Assembly: GCF_004005905.1 (NCBI RefSeq)
Contig: NZ_SACO01000015.1
Span: 1-64,000, forward strand
DNA length: 64,000 nt
Direction: 5' to 3'
DNA from: Novosphingobium umbonatum
GTDB taxonomy: Bacteria; Pseudomonadota; Alphaproteobacteria; Sphingomonadales; Sphingomonadaceae
The notes beneath the pieces were generated by a model, which saw only the letters and a list, made by a program, of their open reading frames with translations, ran no database searches and had not been told where the DNA came from. Made by a program: the position numbers and the translations under genes. Positions 16,736-28,815 of the stretch are shown here, one piece after another; position 1 is the stretch's first letter; every line of letters starts with the position of its first letter.

Positions 16736-16850
16736 TGTGCGCTGCGTCAGGGCGCGACATCCCGCGACAGATTATCACGCAAAAGCGCTGGCCAGATATG
16801 GTCTTGCGCTGGCATGGTGATGCCCACTGGATCGGAGGAGTTTGACTGCA

Positions 16851-17246
16851 ATGCGTAAATGGCACCGTTGGTTGAGTTTGTTTTTTGGTGTGTTCATGCT
16901 GTGGATGGCGGTCACCGGCGTGCTTAGCCAGATCGTGCCTTTGACGCAGGGCGGGGGCAAGCCGCCGCAGGAAGCAGGAAAGCCCGCCTCGATTTCCAAG
17001 CTGCAACCCGATTTCGTCTGCCCCGAGGATGTGATGTGCCGCCCCAAGCAAAAGGGCGGGCAGAGCATTGTCGGCCTGTTGCATCACCTGCATTCGGGCG
17101 AGACTTTTGGCCCCGTTGGCGTGGTGATCTCGACGCTGACCGGCTTTGCGCTGATTTTCTTCAGCGTGTCGGGCATCTGGCTCTATGTGCAAATGTGGGC
17201 CAACCGCAAGAAGCGCAACCTGTCGCCGCGCTGGCTGTGGAAGTAA
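16851..17246 (+). CDS. PepSY-associated TM domain protein
   Basis: A 131-aa inner-membrane protein. The ATG at 16851 is chosen because GGAGGAG sits 10 nt before it; the TTG at 16842 would leave almost no spacing. It has an N-terminal transmembrane helix (KWHRWLSLFFGVFMLWMAV, residues 3-21), a periplasmic loop with a CPEDVMC pair of cysteines, and a second helix near the C-terminus (VISTLTGFALIFFSVSGIW). The RKWHRWLS and TGxxLxxxSxSGxW patterns are those of PepSY_TM proteins, often linked to iron uptake or reductases. The substrate is unknown. Confidence 0.8.
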   Translation: MRKWHRWLSLFFGVFMLWMAVTGVLSQIVPLTQGGGKPPQEAGKPASISKLQPDFVCPEDVMCRPKQKGGQSIVGLLHHLHSGETFGPVGVVISTLTGFALIFFSVSGIWLYVQMWANRKKRNLSPRWLWK

Positions 17247-17266
17247 GCTAGCCTATCAGGCACAAA

Positions 17267-17294
17267 AAAGAGGGGGCTTGGCGGCCCCCTCTTT
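17267..17294. terminator. Bidirectional terminator between the PepSY gene and maeB
   Basis: An 11-bp stem (AAAGAGGGGGC at 17267-17277 with GCCCCCTCTTT at 17284-17294) and 6-nt loop. A-run before and T-rich stretch after allow termination of both convergent genes. Confidence 0.88.
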
Positions 17295-17318
17295 CGTTTT
17301 CAGCAAAGAAGCGTTCGA

Positions 17319-19595
17319 TCAGCCGGTGATGCCCGCCGCCGCCAGCACGGCCAGCGTCAGCACATCCGGCGCAATCGCGGTCATCGGCACGATCTGCACC
17401 GGCTTTTCCATGCCGATCTGGATCGGGCCAATCGCGGTATTGCCGCCCAGCTCGCGCAGCAGCTTGGCCGCGATATTGGCCGATTGCAGGCCGGGGAAGA
17501 TCAGCACATTGGCCGGAGCCGTCAGGCGGCTGAAGGGATAATGCTTCATCACCGCCGGATTGAGCGCGGCATCCGGCGTCATTTCGCCTTCATATTCAAA
17601 GTTCTGCGGTTCGGCGTCCAGAATGGAAATCGCGCCGCGGATCGGTTCCAGCCACTTGCCGGTGGGGTTGCCGAAAGTGGAGAAGGACAGGAAAGCCACG
17701 CGCGGCTCATGGCCCAGACGGCGGGCCACAGCGGCGGTTTCCTTGGCGATCACCGCCAGTTCTTCGGCCGAGGGACGTTCGTGGCAGGTGGTGTCGGCCA
17801 GGAAAGTGGTCTTGTTCTTGCCCACCATCACATGGATGCCAAAGGGCAGACGGCCTTCCTTGGGGTCCAGCACATGGCGCACTTCGCGCATGGTCTGGGC
17901 AAAGGGACGGGTGGCGCCAGTGACCAGCGCATCGCCCACACCCATCTTCAACAGGGCCGAGGCAAAGCCGTTGCGGTCCTGATTGACCATGCGCTTGATA
18001 TCGCGCTCCAGATAGCCACGGCGTTGCAGGCGCTCATACAGCATCTGGCCCATGGCCTCCACATGCTCGCTATCGGCGGCATTGTGGATTTCAAAGCTTT
18101 CCGGCTTGGATACGCCCAGCTCGACCAGCTTGTCGCGCACGGCCTGCGTGCGGCCCACCAGAACGGGGGTGCCATAGCCAAAGTCGCGGAACTGGATCGC
18201 GGCGCGCAGCACCACTTCGTTTTCGCCCTCGGCAAAGATCACCCGCTTGGGGTTGGCCTTCACCTGCTCATACACCTGCGTCAGCACCGAAGTGGTGGGG
18301 TTGAGGCGGCTCTTGAGTTGGTGGCGATAGGCGTCGAAATCCTCGATCGGCTTTTGCGCGACGCCCGATTCCATCGCGGCCTTGGCCACGGCCATCGACA
18401 CCACTTCCATCAGACGCGGGTCAAACGGGGCAGGGATGATGTAATCACGGCCAAAGCTATGGTTCTTGCCATAGGCCAGCGCCACTTCCTCGGGCACCTG
18501 TTCGCGCGCCAGTTCGGCAATCGCATTGGCGGCGGCAATCTTCATCTCTTCATTGATCGCCGTGGCGCGCACGTCCAGCGCCCCGCGGAAGATGAAGGGG
18601 AAGCCCAGCACATTGTTGACCTGATTGGGATAATCCGAGCGGCCGGTGGCAATGATGCAATCGGGGCGGGCGGCCTTGGCCTCGGGCGGGGTGATTTCGG
18701 GCACGGGGTTGGCCATGGCAAAGATGATCGGCTCATCGGCCATCTTCTTCACATATTCGGCCGGCAAGGCACCGGCAGCCGACAGGCCGAGGAACACATC
18801 GGCCCCCACCAGCGCCGCTTCGAGCGAGCGGGCAGGCGTGTCGACCGCATGAGCGCTCTGCCACTGGTTCATCGGCTTTTCACGGCCGCGATAGATGGGG
18901 CCGTCGCGGTCGCACACGATCACGTTTTCGTGGCGCACGCCCATGGATTTGATCAGCGAGGTACAGGCCAGCGCTGCCGCGCCCGCGCCATTGACCACCA
19001 CCTTGATGTCTTCCAGCTTGCGGTTGGTCAGCATACAGGCGTTGATCAGACCGGCCGCCGAAATGATTGCCGTGCCGTGCTGGTCGTCATGCATCACCGG
19101 AATGTTCATGCGTTCGCGCAGGGCCTGCTCGATCACGAAACATTCGGGCGCCTTGATATCTTCAAGGTTGATGCCGCCAAAGCTGGGTTCCATCAGCGCG
19201 ATGGCTTCGATCAGCGCTTCGGGGTCTTCGGAATTCAACTCGATGTCGATGGAGTCCACATCGGCAAAGCGCTTGAACAGCACCGCCTTGCCTTCCATCA
19301 CCGGCTTGGAAGCCAGCGCGCCCAGATTGCCCAGACCCAGAATCGCGGTGCCGTTGGAAATAACCGCCACCAGATTGCCCTTGGCGGTGTAATCATAGGC
19401 CGTGGCCGGATCCTTGGCGATGGCTTCGACCGGAACGGCCACGCCAGGCGAATAGGCCAGGCTCAGGTCGCGCTGGGTCGCCATCGGCTTGGATGCGATG
19501 ATCTCGATTTTACCGGGGCGCATGGTATTGTGGTAAAACAGGGCTTCACGCTCGGTAAAACGAACGTTTGCCTGCTCGGGGCTTTCCTCGGACAC
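17319..19595 (-). CDS. maeB: NADP-dependent malic enzyme with C-terminal phosphotransacetylase-like domain
   Basis: A 758-aa MaeB-type enzyme: malate oxidative decarboxylation to pyruvate with NADP, supplying NADPH and linking the TCA cycle to gluconeogenesis. The malic domain (about 15-160, [14 protein letters not shown]) and NAD-binding domain ([17 protein letters not shown]) are followed by a PTA/PTB domain (about 430-758), which in this family regulates rather than catalyses. The GTG at 19595 (VSEESPEQ) is chosen: AAGGAG lies 10 nt upstream and longer versions would run into the mutS promoter. Divergent from mutS. Confidence 0.94.
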   Translation of the reverse strand: MSEESPEQANVRFTEREALFYHNTMRPGKIEIIASKPMATQRDLSLAYSPGVAVPVEAIAKDPATAYDYTAKGNLVAVISNGTAILGLGNLGALASKPVMEGKAVLFKRFADVDSIDIELNSEDPEALIEAIALMEPSFGGINLEDIKAPECFVIEQALRERMNIPVMHDDQHGTAIISAAGLINACMLTNRKLEDIKVVVNGAGAAALACTSLIKSMGVRHENVIVCDRDGPIYRGREKPMNQWQSAHAVDTPARSLEAALVGADVFLGLSAAGALPAEYVKKMADEPIIFAMANPVPEITPPEAKAARPDCIIATGRSDYPNQVNNVLGFPFIFRGALDVRATAINEEMKIAAANAIAELAREQVPEEVALAYGKNHSFGRDYIIPAPFDPRLMEVVSMAVAKAAMESGVAQKPIEDFDAYRHQLKSRLNPTTSVLTQVYEQVKANPKRVIFAEGENEVVLRAAIQFRDFGYGTPVLVGRTQAVRDKLVELGVSKPESFEIHNAADSEHVEAMGQMLYERLQRRGYLERDIKRMVNQDRNGFASALLKMGVGDALVTGATRPFAQTMREVRHVLDPKEGRLPFGIHVMVGKNKTTFLADTTCHERPSAEELAVIAKETAAVARRLGHEPRVAFLSFSTFGNPTGKWLEPIRGAISILDAEPQNFEYEGEMTPDAALNPAVMKHYPFSRLTAPANVLIFPGLQSANIAAKLLRELGGNTAIGPIQIGMEKPVQIVPMTAIAPDVLTLAVLAAAGITG

Positions 19596-19677
19596 CGAAA
19601 ATTTCTCCTTCTTGCTCCGCATTCGTAACCAGAAAAAATATGTTTTGATAGGGGAAAGCTTGGGATGGAGCCATTCC

Positions 19678-22305
19678 ATGTCATCGATTCTGGGGCTAAC
19701 CCATAAAGCGATGAGCGAAAATGTGACCCCGATGATGGCGCAATATCTGGCGCTGAAAGCCAAGGCGGGCGACTGCCTGTTGTTCTATCGCATGGGCGAT
19801 TTTTTCGAGCTGTTCTTCGAGGATGCGAAAACCGCCTCGCAGGTGCTCGATATCGCGCTGACCAGCAGAGGCGAACATGGCGGGGCGCCGATCCCGATGT
19901 GCGGCGTGCCATGCCACGCGGCAGAGGCCTATCTGGCGCGGCTGATCAAGGCCGGTTGCCGCGTGGCGATTGCCGAACAGACCGAAACGCCCGAACAGGC
20001 CAAAAAGCGCGGCGGGTCCAAGGCTTTGGTCAGCCGTGACATCGTGCGCTTCGTTACCGCCGGTACGCTGACCGAGGAAGCCCTGCTGGAGCCGCGCCGC
20101 GCCAATATTCTGGCGGCCTTGTGTGATGTGCGGGGCGTGGTGGGCATTGCGGCGGTGGACATTTCTACCGGCCGGATGGAGCTGGAGGAATGCCCGCCCG
20201 AAAGGATGGAGGCCTCTCTGGCCCGTCTGGGCGCCAGCGAATTGGTGGCGCCCGATGGCTGGGAACTGGCGCCTTTGCAGGCGATCCCGCGCGGGGGGCA
20301 TGAATTTTCCAGCGAGGGCGGGCAGGAACGGCTTTGCGGCATTCATGGCGTGGCCACGCTGGATGGTTTCGGCAGCTTTACCCGCGCCATGCTGGCGGCG
20401 GCTTGCGGGCTGATCGCTTATCTCGACCATGTGGGGCGGGGGCGGCTGCCGCTGCTGCTGCCCCCCGTGGCGCGACAGGCGCAAGCGCATCTGGCGATGG
20501 ATGAAGCCACGCGGCAAAGTCTGGAAATTCTGGCCAGCGCGCAAGGCGGGCGCAAGGGCAGCCTGATCGAGGCGGTGGACCGCTGCGTCACCGGCGCGGG
20601 TGCGCGCCAATTGGCCGAGGACCTGTCCGCCCCCTTGCTGGACCAGCAGGCCATCGAGGCGCGGCTGGAACTGGTGGCATGGCTGCATCAGGATGCCCTT
20701 TTGCGCGAGGATATGCGCAGCGAGTTGAAAGCCATGCCCGATGTGGGCCGCGCTTTGGGCCGTGTGGTGGCGGGGCGCGGCAGCCCGCGCGACCTTGGCC
20801 AATTGCGCGATGGTCTGACCGGTGCTGCAAGGCTGGCAGCGCGGCTGGAGCGGGCGGCCGATCGCCCCGCCCTGCTCGAAGCACTGCTGCCCGAATTGGT
20901 GGGCCATCAAGGCCTGATCGACCTGTTTACCCGCGCGCTGGTGTCCGCGCCGCCGACCGAACGCGGGCAGGGCGGCTATATTGCCGAGGGCTATGACGCG
21001 GATCTGGATTATCTGCGGACCATTTCCAAGGATGCCCGCGTGGCCATTGCCGCGCTGGAGGCGCAATATCGCGAGCAGACCGGCATTCCCGCGCTGAAAA
21101 TCAAGCATAATGGCGTGCTGGGCTATTTCATCGAAGTGCCCGTAGGCCGTGCCGATGCGCTGATGGCACCCGACAGCGGCTTTACCCATCGGCAGACGAT
21201 GGCAGGCGCGATGCGTTTCAACGCGTTGGCCCTGCATGAGGAAGCCGCCCGCATTGCCGAAGCGGGTGGGCGCGCTCTGGTGGCCGAGGAAGCCCATTTC
21301 GAGGAATTGATCGCCACCGCTGTTGCCGCGCGCAATGCGATTGCCGCCACGGCTGCGGCTCTGGCGCGGATGGATGTGGCGGCGGGGCAGGCCGAGCGTG
21401 CGGCGGAAGGGGGCTGGACCCGCCCGACCATCACCCAAAAGCAGGAACTGGCGATCAAGGGTGGGCGCCATCCGGTGGTGGAAGCCGCGCTGGCGGCCAA
21501 GGGCGAACGCTTTGTCGCCAATGATTGCCATCTCACCATGTTTGACCGGCTATGGCTGGTGGGCGGCCCCAATATGGGCGGTAAATCGACCTTCCTGCGG
21601 CAGAATGCGCTGATCGTGCTGCTGGCGCAGGCGGGGGGCTTTGTGCCTGCGCAAGAGGCGCGGATCGGGCTGGTGGATCGCCTGTTTAGCCGCGTGGGCG
21701 CATCGGACAATCTGGCGCGCGGGCGGTCGACCTTCATGGTGGAAATGGTGGAAACCGCCGCCATCCTGCAACAGGCTACCAATCGCAGCTTTGTCATTCT
21801 GGACGAGGTGGGGCGCGGCACCAGCACCTATGATGGCTTGGCGCTGGCATGGGCGGTGGCCGAGGCGGTGCATGGGGTGAACCAATGCCGATGCCTGTTT
21901 GCCACCCATTACCATGAAATGGCACGTCTGGCCGATAGTTGCGAGGCCTTGAGCCTGCACCACGTCCGCGCCCGCGAATGGAAGGGCGAGTTGGTGCTGT
22001 TGCACGAATTGGCACAGGGCGCGGCGGAAAGTTCCTATGGTCTGGCGGTGGCGCGTCTGGCCGGTGTGCCGGCGCCGGTGGTGGCGCGGGCCAAGGCGGT
22101 GCTGGGCAAGCTGGAAAAGCAGCGTGCGGAAACCGGCGGCATTGCCGCAGGGCTGGGCGATCTGCCCCTGTTTGCCAATGTGGCGGAGGAGGAGCCCAAG
22201 GGCGATCCCCTGCGGGAACGGCTTGAGGCGCTGGATATTGACGCGCTATCCCCGCGAGAGGCTTTGGATATGCTCTATGCGCTCAAAAAGGCGGCGCAGG
22301 CATGA
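19678..22305 (+). CDS. mutS: DNA mismatch repair protein MutS
   Basis: An 875-aa mismatch-recognition ATPase. The N-terminal mismatch domain has the Phe-x-Glu motif in [11 protein letters not shown], and the ATPase carries Walker [10 protein letters not shown] at about residue 630 and the downstream [15 protein letters not shown] signature. The ATG at 19678 has GGAG 8 nt upstream; ATG 19711 is a possible alternative with a poor site. The stop overlaps the ATG of a 57-aa gene. mutL is not in the window. Confidence 0.97.
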   Translation: MSSILGLTHKAMSENVTPMMAQYLALKAKAGDCLLFYRMGDFFELFFEDAKTASQVLDIALTSRGEHGGAPIPMCGVPCHAAEAYLARLIKAGCRVAIAEQTETPEQAKKRGGSKALVSRDIVRFVTAGTLTEEALLEPRRANILAALCDVRGVVGIAAVDISTGRMELEECPPERMEASLARLGASELVAPDGWELAPLQAIPRGGHEFSSEGGQERLCGIHGVATLDGFGSFTRAMLAAACGLIAYLDHVGRGRLPLLLPPVARQAQAHLAMDEATRQSLEILASAQGGRKGSLIEAVDRCVTGAGARQLAEDLSAPLLDQQAIEARLELVAWLHQDALLREDMRSELKAMPDVGRALGRVVAGRGSPRDLGQLRDGLTGAARLAARLERAADRPALLEALLPELVGHQGLIDLFTRALVSAPPTERGQGGYIAEGYDADLDYLRTISKDARVAIAALEAQYREQTGIPALKIKHNGVLGYFIEVPVGRADALMAPDSGFTHRQTMAGAMRFNALALHEEAARIAEAGGRALVAEEAHFEELIATAVAARNAIAATAAALARMDVAAGQAERAAEGGWTRPTITQKQELAIKGGRHPVVEAALAAKGERFVANDCHLTMFDRLWLVGGPNMGGKSTFLRQNALIVLLAQAGGFVPAQEARIGLVDRLFSRVGASDNLARGRSTFMVEMVETAAILQQATNRSFVILDEVGRGTSTYDGLALAWAVAEAVHGVNQCRCLFATHYHEMARLADSCEALSLHHVRAREWKGELVLLHELAQGAAESSYGLAVARLAGVPAPVVARAKAVLGKLEKQRAETGGIAAGLGDLPLFANVAEEEPKGDPLRERLEALDIDALSPREALDMLYALKKAAQA

Positions 22306-22475
22306 TCCCCTTTGGCCCGCGCATGGGGCAGGTGTTTGCCAGTCGCTGGAAGGCTTTGCTCTGGGCGGCGGGCGTCATGCTCACCGCCTATTGCACCATT
22401 CCCGATAAGGACCAGAGCGAAGCCGCCAGCAGCGCGGCGGCTTCCTCGGCCAGCGGGAACCCTTGGGGGAAATAA
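22302..22475 (+). CDS. 57-aa single-pass membrane protein coupled to mutS
   Basis: The ATG lies in the mutS stop (ATGA), and the ORF ends one base before the stop codon of the convergent dehydrogenase gene. The protein has one hydrophobic helix ([17 protein letters not shown], about residues 18-34) and an Ala/Ser-rich tail. The cysteine after it might be a lipid site, but the LTAYC context is not a good lipobox. I do not recognise a family. Exact fit between two genes and overlap with mutS support it as real. Confidence 0.55.
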   Translation: MIPFGPRMGQVFASRWKALLWAAGVMLTAYCTIPDKDQSEAASSAAASSASGNPWGK

Positions 22476-23345
22476 TCAGCGTGTGGGAATAGGCTCCGCG
22501 CCGGAATAGTCGTAAAACCCGCGCCCGCTCTTGCGGCCCAGCCAGCCTGCCTCGACATATTTGACCAATAGCGGCGCGGGGCGATATTTGCTGTCGCCGG
22601 TGCTGGCCTGCAACACGCGCATGATTTCAAGGCAGGTGTCCAGCCCGATGAAGTCGGCCAGTTCCAGCGGGCCCATGGGATGGGCGCAGCCCAGCTTCAT
22701 GCCCTTGTCAATATCAGCCACATTGGCCGTACCCGCGCCCAGCACAAACACCGCCTCGTTCAGCATGGGCAGCAGGATGCGGTTGACCACAAAGCCCGCC
22801 TCGTCCTGACTCATCACCACTTGCTTGCCCAGCCCTTCGGCAAAGGCGCGGGTGGCGGCAATCGTGGCCTCGCTGGTGGCAAGGCCGGGGATCATTTCGA
22901 TCAAGGCCATCACCGGCACGGGGTTGAAGAAATGCAACCCGATGAAACGCCCCGGATCGGGTGTTTGCCGCGCCATGCGGGTGATGGGGATGGAGGAGGT
23001 GTTGCTGGCCAGAATGGCATCCGCGCCCAGCACCTTGCCCGCGCTTTCAAAAATGCGGGCCTTGATATCCTCGCGCTCGGTGGCGGCCTCGATGATGAAA
23101 CCCGCCTCGCCCATCGGCGCATAATCGGCGGTGGGGGTGATGCGGGCGACCAGAGCGGCGGCATCCTGCGCCGAAATCTTCTCCTTGGCGATCAGGCGTT
23201 CCAGCCCCTTGCCGATCCTGGCAATCGCCTTTTGCGCCAGTTCCACGCTGACATCGGCCAGCAGCACGTCATGCCCCTTGGCGGCGGCCACTTGCGCGAT
23301 GCCGCTACCCATCTGGCCCGCGCCAATCACCCCGATCTTTGCCAT
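22476..23345 (-). CDS. hbd: 3-hydroxybutyryl-CoA dehydrogenase
   Basis: A 289-aa NAD(P)-dependent dehydrogenase converting 3-hydroxyacyl-CoA to 3-ketoacyl-CoA, in fatty-acid or PHB metabolism. The Rossmann motif GAGQMGSGIA is at residues 8-17. The conserved FFNPVPVMALIE stretch holds the catalytic-region His-Phe motif (LHFFNPVP), and GFVVNRILLPMLNEA follows. Length is that of single-domain Hbd/PaaH proteins, not the FadB fusion. It lies 24 nt downstream of the adenosyltransferase gene on the same strand. Confidence 0.93.
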   Translation of the reverse strand: MAKIGVIGAGQMGSGIAQVAAAKGHDVLLADVSVELAQKAIARIGKGLERLIAKEKISAQDAAALVARITPTADYAPMGEAGFIIEAATEREDIKARIFESAGKVLGADAILASNTSSIPITRMARQTPDPGRFIGLHFFNPVPVMALIEMIPGLATSEATIAATRAFAEGLGKQVVMSQDEAGFVVNRILLPMLNEAVFVLGAGTANVADIDKGMKLGCAHPMGPLELADFIGLDTCLEIMRVLQASTGDSKYRPAPLLVKYVEAGWLGRKSGRGFYDYSGAEPIPTR

Positions 23346-23369
23346 AAACCTGTCTCTCCGTCTGGAAAA

Positions 23370-23954
23370 TTAGCCCTGCCTGCTGGCGCCCGGCACCCAT
23401 AGCACATCGGCGGCACCATCGTCATTCACAGCCCGCCCCAGAACGAAGAGATAATCCGACAAGCGGTTGATATAGGCCAGAGCTTGCGGATTGACCGGAA
23501 CCTCTGCTGCCAGAGCGACACAGGCCCTTTCGGCACGGCGCACGCTGGCGCGGGCGATATGGACGCGGGCGCCCGCTTCTGTGCCACCGGGCAGGATAAA
23601 GCTGGTAAGCGGGGCGAGGTTTTCGTTGATCGCGTCAATCGCCTGTTCCAGCCATGCGACCTGTTCGGGAATGATGCGCAGGGTCATGGGGGATGGCGTA
23701 AAATCTTCCCCCAATGTGCCTAGGGGCGTTGCCAGATCCGCGCCCAGATCGAACAGGTCATTCTGCACCCGCAACAGGCTGGCGCGATGCCCGCCTTCCA
23801 AGGCCAGCACTGCCAGACCTATCGCGCAATTGGCCTCGTCTACGCTGCCGATCGCTTCCATGCGGGCGTCTTGCTTACCCACCCGCGATCCATCCACCAG
23901 CCCCGTCGTGCCGGAATCGCCCGTGCGGGTGTAAATCTTGTTCAACTTGACCAA
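23370..23954 (-). CDS. pduO: PduO-type ATP:cob(I)alamin adenosyltransferase
   Basis: A 194-aa enzyme making adenosylcobalamin from cob(I)alamin and ATP. The N-terminal KIYTRTGDSGTTGLVDGSRV motif (ATP-binding loop), the central VDEANCAIG and the RASVRRAERACVAL helix (Arg-rich active site) are all present. It is placed between a twin-TM protein and hbd on the minus strand with small gaps, so the three likely form an operon. Confidence 0.94.
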   Translation of the reverse strand: MVKLNKIYTRTGDSGTTGLVDGSRVGKQDARMEAIGSVDEANCAIGLAVLALEGGHRASLLRVQNDLFDLGADLATPLGTLGEDFTPSPMTLRIIPEQVAWLEQAIDAINENLAPLTSFILPGGTEAGARVHIARASVRRAERACVALAAEVPVNPQALAYINRLSDYLFVLGRAVNDDGAADVLWVPGASRQG

Positions 23955-23963
23955 AAGACCATC

Positions 23964-24197
23964 CTATCGACTTGCCGCCAGCAGTACCGCCACCACGATC
24001 ACCGCCAGCGCCTGAAATTTGATGCGGGAGAACATCATCTCGTTCTGGCGCAATTGCATCACGCTGGGGCCTGCGGCGGGATCATCATCCAGCTCGGCCC
24101 GCGTGGATTGCAGAAAGGCGGCGATGCCTTTGACCAGACTGATCACCACGTAAACCATCGCGATGACGATGATCGGCACCAGAACAAATTTGCTCAT
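23964..24197 (-). CDS. Twin-transmembrane protein (HIG1-like)
   Basis: A 77-aa protein with two transmembrane helices (residues about 4-28 and 59-75) and the QNEMMFSRIKFQALAV motif before the second, reminiscent of HIG1-type and twin-transmembrane proteins. It precedes the cobalamin adenosyltransferase by 9 nt. Function in bacteria is not established; a link to respiratory complexes is only suggested by the HIG1 resemblance. Confidence 0.75.
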   Translation of the reverse strand: MSKFVLVPIIVIAMVYVVISLVKGIAAFLQSTRAELDDDPAAGPSVMQLRQNEMMFSRIKFQALAVIVVAVLLAASR

Positions 24198-24227
24198 CTC
24201 CCGGCTCCTTCTCTTTTCTTGTGGGCA

Positions 24228-25064
24228 TCAGCCTACGCCCATCGACAGACAAAGGCCAGCGGGCAAGCGCCTGTCCCGCAGGGCAGCGGCCAAGGCCCTG
24301 CCATCCTCGCCCGCGCGCCGCCGGTCGGCCAAGGAAGGCGAGCCGCGCCTCTTGGCCAGCTTGCGCCCGTCCGGCTCCACCAGCAGCGCATGGTGATGCC
24401 AGCGCGGCACCGGCAGGCCCAGCAAGGCTTGCAACAGGCGGTGAACATGGCTGGCATGGAACAGATCGGCCCCGCGGGTTACCAAGGTGATGCCATCGGC
24501 GGCATCATCCAACGTGGCGGCCAGATGATAGGAGGCGGGGGCCTCCTTGCGCAGCAAAACCACATCGCCAAAGGGGGCGGGATTGGCGGTTTGCGGTCCG
24601 GCCAGTGCATCTTCCCACACCAACGGTCCGGCCAGCGCGACGGCGGCTTGCATATCCAGACGCCATGCTGCCCCGTCCGGCGGCACATCCTGCCCGCGAC
24701 AGGTGCCGGGATAGACCAGCCCGTCAGGCCCCTGCAGTGTCGCCGCCGCTGCGATCTGCGCGCGGGTGCATTGGCAGGGGTAGAGAAGCCCCATAGCTTT
24801 GAGCCGCTCCGCCGCCGCGCCATAGCTGGCGAGCCTTTGCGACTGGAACACCACCGGCCCGTCCCATGTCAGCCCCAGCCATACCAGATCCTGCAGCGCT
24901 TCCTCGACCAGTTCGGGGCGGCTACGGGTGCCGTCAATATCCTCGATCCGCAGCAGGAATTCGCCTCCGCCCGCCCGCGCCAGATCATGCGCGGTGATGG
25001 CGGACAGGGCATGGCCCAGATGCAGCGAACCATTGGGGCTGGGGGCGAAACGGGTGCGGATCAT
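24228..25064 (-). CDS. gluQ: Glutamyl-Q tRNA(Asp) synthetase
   Basis: A 278-aa paralogue of glutamyl-tRNA synthetase lacking the anticodon-binding half, which attaches Glu to queuosine in tRNA(Asp). Motifs: RFAPSPNGSLHLGH (HIGH box), a zinc site CQC...YPGTC, and GRKLAKRRG in the KMSKS position. The ATG at 25064 (MIRTRF) is chosen over an upstream one because GAGG lies 6 nt before it and the conserved domain begins at once. Confidence 0.92.
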   Translation of the reverse strand: MIRTRFAPSPNGSLHLGHALSAITAHDLARAGGGEFLLRIEDIDGTRSRPELVEEALQDLVWLGLTWDGPVVFQSQRLASYGAAAERLKAMGLLYPCQCTRAQIAAAATLQGPDGLVYPGTCRGQDVPPDGAAWRLDMQAAVALAGPLVWEDALAGPQTANPAPFGDVVLLRKEAPASYHLAATLDDAADGITLVTRGADLFHASHVHRLLQALLGLPVPRWHHHALLVEPDGRKLAKRRGSPSLADRRRAGEDGRALAAALRDRRLPAGLCLSMGVG

Positions 25065-25183
25065 GCTATGCCTCATCCTGTGGATTTTGCCCCAAGGCAA
25101 GGCTTGACCTGAAGCCATTCCCGTTGTTCACTCATGCCCATGACTTGTCGCCAAACCGTCACGCGCTGTTGGTATCAGGAGCC

Positions 25184-25810
25184 ATGCTCAAGGCGGAGCT
25201 GATCGAGCGCGCGGCTCATTACCGCAGCGCAGGGGATGACCCCTCCCGCCCTTTGGGCGTTTCCCGCCATTTGCAAGATTGTCCCGCGCTGGTTTTGAAC
25301 GCGGATTATACGCCGCTCTCCTATTATCCGCTCAGCCTTTGGCCATGGCAAACCGCGATCAAGGCGGTGTTTCTGGAAAGGGTGGACATTATCGCCAGTT
25401 ACGAGCGGGAGGTGCGCTCGCAGGCTTGGTCCATGCCGCTGCCCTCGGTCATCGCGTTGCGGCAATATGTCAAACCCAATGAATTTCCCGCTTTCACCCG
25501 TTTCAATGTTTTCCTGCGCGACAAATTCGCCTGCCAATATTGCGGCAGCCCGCATAACTTGACCTTTGACCATGTCTTGCCGCGCCGATTGGGCGGGCGC
25601 ACCTCTTGGGAAAATATCGTCGCGGCCTGCTCGCCCTGCAATTTCGAAAAAGGCGGGCGCACCCCCAAACAGGCCAATATGCCTTTGCTTACCCCGCCGA
25701 TCCGCCCCACCAGTTGGCAATTGCAGGAAAGGGGCCGCGCCTTTCCGCCCAACCATCTGCATGAAACATGGCGCGATTGGCTTTATTGGGATATTGAGCT
25801 GGAGGCATGA
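25184..25810 (+). CDS. HNH endonuclease family protein
   Basis: A 208-aa protein. The HNH domain is at about residues 108-165: CQYCG, then LTFDHVLPRRLGGRTSWENIVAACSPCN, with both zinc cysteine pairs and the DH and N residues intact. The N-terminal half (LNADYTPLSYYPLSLWPW) is typical of this conserved chromosomal family. The ATG at 25184 is the first with the conserved region in frame; its AGGAG is very close, so an upstream TTG is possible. The stop overlaps the MOSC start (ATGA). Confidence 0.85.
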   Translation: MLKAELIERAAHYRSAGDDPSRPLGVSRHLQDCPALVLNADYTPLSYYPLSLWPWQTAIKAVFLERVDIIASYEREVRSQAWSMPLPSVIALRQYVKPNEFPAFTRFNVFLRDKFACQYCGSPHNLTFDHVLPRRLGGRTSWENIVAACSPCNFEKGGRTPKQANMPLLTPPIRPTSWQLQERGRAFPPNHLHETWRDWLYWDIELEA

Positions 25811-26460
25811 GCCTTCACCCCGAAATTCTGGCCGTGATGACCGGCCAAGTCGCCCCTTTCCGCAACGAAGACGAGCCGAGCGCCATTGCCAAGCAACCGG
25901 TGCAAGGGCCGGTGCGCGTGGGCTTTCTGGGGCTGGAGGGTGATGAGCAGGCCGACCGCAAACATCATGGCGGGCCGGACAAGGCGCTGCACCATTACGC
26001 TTTTGACCATTACGCGGGCTGGGCTGAACATCTGGGCGATCATCCGTTGCTGGCTGCGCCCGGCGGCTTTGGCGAGAATATCAGCACTTTGGGCCTGACC
26101 GAGGATCAGGTGCTGTTGGGCGACAGGTTCCGGCTGGGCACGGCGCTGATCGAGGTGAGCCACGGGCGCCAGCCTTGCTGGAAACTGGGGCATCGTTTCG
26201 GCTATGCGCCTTTGGCGGCAAAGATCGTGCAGAATTTGCGCTCGGGCTGGTATTACCGCGTGCTGGAAGAAGGCGTGGTGCAGGCGGGCGACCGGCTGGA
26301 ACTGGTCGAGCGCGGGCTGGAGGCTTGGCCGGTGTCGCGCCTGTTCCATGTGATTATCGGCGGCGGACATAAGGCGGACCGCAGCGTCTTGCCCGAATTG
26401 GCCGCACAGCCCTTGCTGGCGGAAACATGGCGGGTGCGGGCGGCGGAGTTGCAGCGCTGA
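25807..26460 (+). CDS. MOSC domain protein (YiiM-like)
   Basis: A 217-aa protein with a molybdenum-cofactor-binding MOSC domain: GLEGDEQADRKHHGGPDKAL at about 39-58, GGFGENISTLG, and the cofactor Cys in HGRQPCWKLG. Layout matches YiiM, which reduces N-hydroxylated bases and compounds. It starts inside the HNH stop and ends 1 nt before the rpoN stop (convergent). Confidence 0.88.
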   Translation: MSLHPEILAVMTGQVAPFRNEDEPSAIAKQPVQGPVRVGFLGLEGDEQADRKHHGGPDKALHHYAFDHYAGWAEHLGDHPLLAAPGGFGENISTLGLTEDQVLLGDRFRLGTALIEVSHGRQPCWKLGHRFGYAPLAAKIVQNLRSGWYYRVLEEGVVQAGDRLELVERGLEAWPVSRLFHVIIGGGHKADRSVLPELAAQPLLAETWRVRAAELQR

Positions 26461-26461
26461 T

Positions 26462-28009
<1,548 letters not shown>

Positions 28010-28038
28010 GCGCTATCCCTTATGTCCGGCGCTGCGGA

Positions 28039-28815
28039 TCAAAGCGTGAAGCCTTCGCCCAGATAGAGGCGGCGCACATTCTCATCGGCCACCAGCGCTT
28101 CGGGGCTACCGGCAAACAATACTTGCCCGCCATAGATGATGCAGCCACGGTCGCAGATTTCCAGCGTTTCGCGCACATTATGGTCGGTGATCAACACGCC
28201 GATCCCGCGCTGTTTCAGATCATGCACCAGATGGCGGATGTCGGCGATGGACAAAGGATCGATACCGGCGAAAGGCTCATCCAGCAGCATGATCGACGGC
28301 TTGGCCGCCAGCGCGCGGGCGATTTCCGCACGGCGGCGCTCCCCGCCTGACAGCGCCATCGAAGGGCTGGAACGCAGGCGGGTAAGCCCGAATTCCTCCA
28401 GCAGCTTTTCCAGCTCTGCCTCGCGCGTGGCGGGATCGGGTTCGACCAGTTCGAGCACGGTAGAAATATTCTGTTCCACCGATAGCCCACGGAAGATCGA
28501 GGTTTCCTGCGGCAGGTAGCCCAAGCCCAGAATCGCGCGGCGATACATGGGCAGATGGGTGATATCGATGCCGTCCAGCAGGATGCGGCCCGAATCGGGG
28601 CGGACCAGACCCATGATGGAGTAGAAACAGGTGGTCTTGCCCGCGCCATTGGGGCCCAAAAGGCCCATCACCTCGCCCTTGGCCACCTCCAGCGAGATGT
28701 CGGTCAGCACCGCGCGCTTGTCATAGCTTTTGGCGATGGAGACGACCTGAAGCCCGCTAAAGGCGGTATTTGCGGGGGCGAGCGTGGCTTCGCTGGAGAG
28801 GGTGGAATTTGTCAT
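28039..28815 (-). CDS. lptB: LPS export ABC transporter ATP-binding protein LptB
   Basis: A 258-aa ATPase driving lipopolysaccharide extraction with LptFG. Walker A GPNGAGKTTCFY, signature LSGGERRRAEIARAL, Walker B IMLLDEPFAGIDP and the switch His in LITDHNVRET are all present. lptA and lptC, which often precede lptB, are not next to it; the upstream neighbour is divergent. The N-terminus is about 15 residues longer than in E. coli. Confidence 0.95.
   Translation of the reverse strand: MTNSTLSSEATLAPANTAFSGLQVVSIAKSYDKRAVLTDISLEVAKGEVMGLLGPNGAGKTTCFYSIMGLVRPDSGRILLDGIDITHLPMYRRAILGLGYLPQETSIFRGLSVEQNISTVLELVEPDPATREAELEKLLEEFGLTRLRSSPSMALSGGERRRAEIARALAAKPSIMLLDEPFAGIDPLSIADIRHLVHDLKQRGIGVLITDHNVRETLEICDRGCIIYGGQVLFAGSPEALVADENVRRLYLGEGFTL

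Noticed and set aside
17484..19628. 714-codon ORF on the plus strand opposite maeB
   Set aside because: It is the antisense shadow of a clear GC-rich gene, with His/Gly-rich composition and no known motif.
25184..25810. HNH gene as part of a defence system
   Set aside because: It has an intact HNH domain but sits in a core cluster coupled to a MOSC gene, and resembles a conserved chromosomal family.
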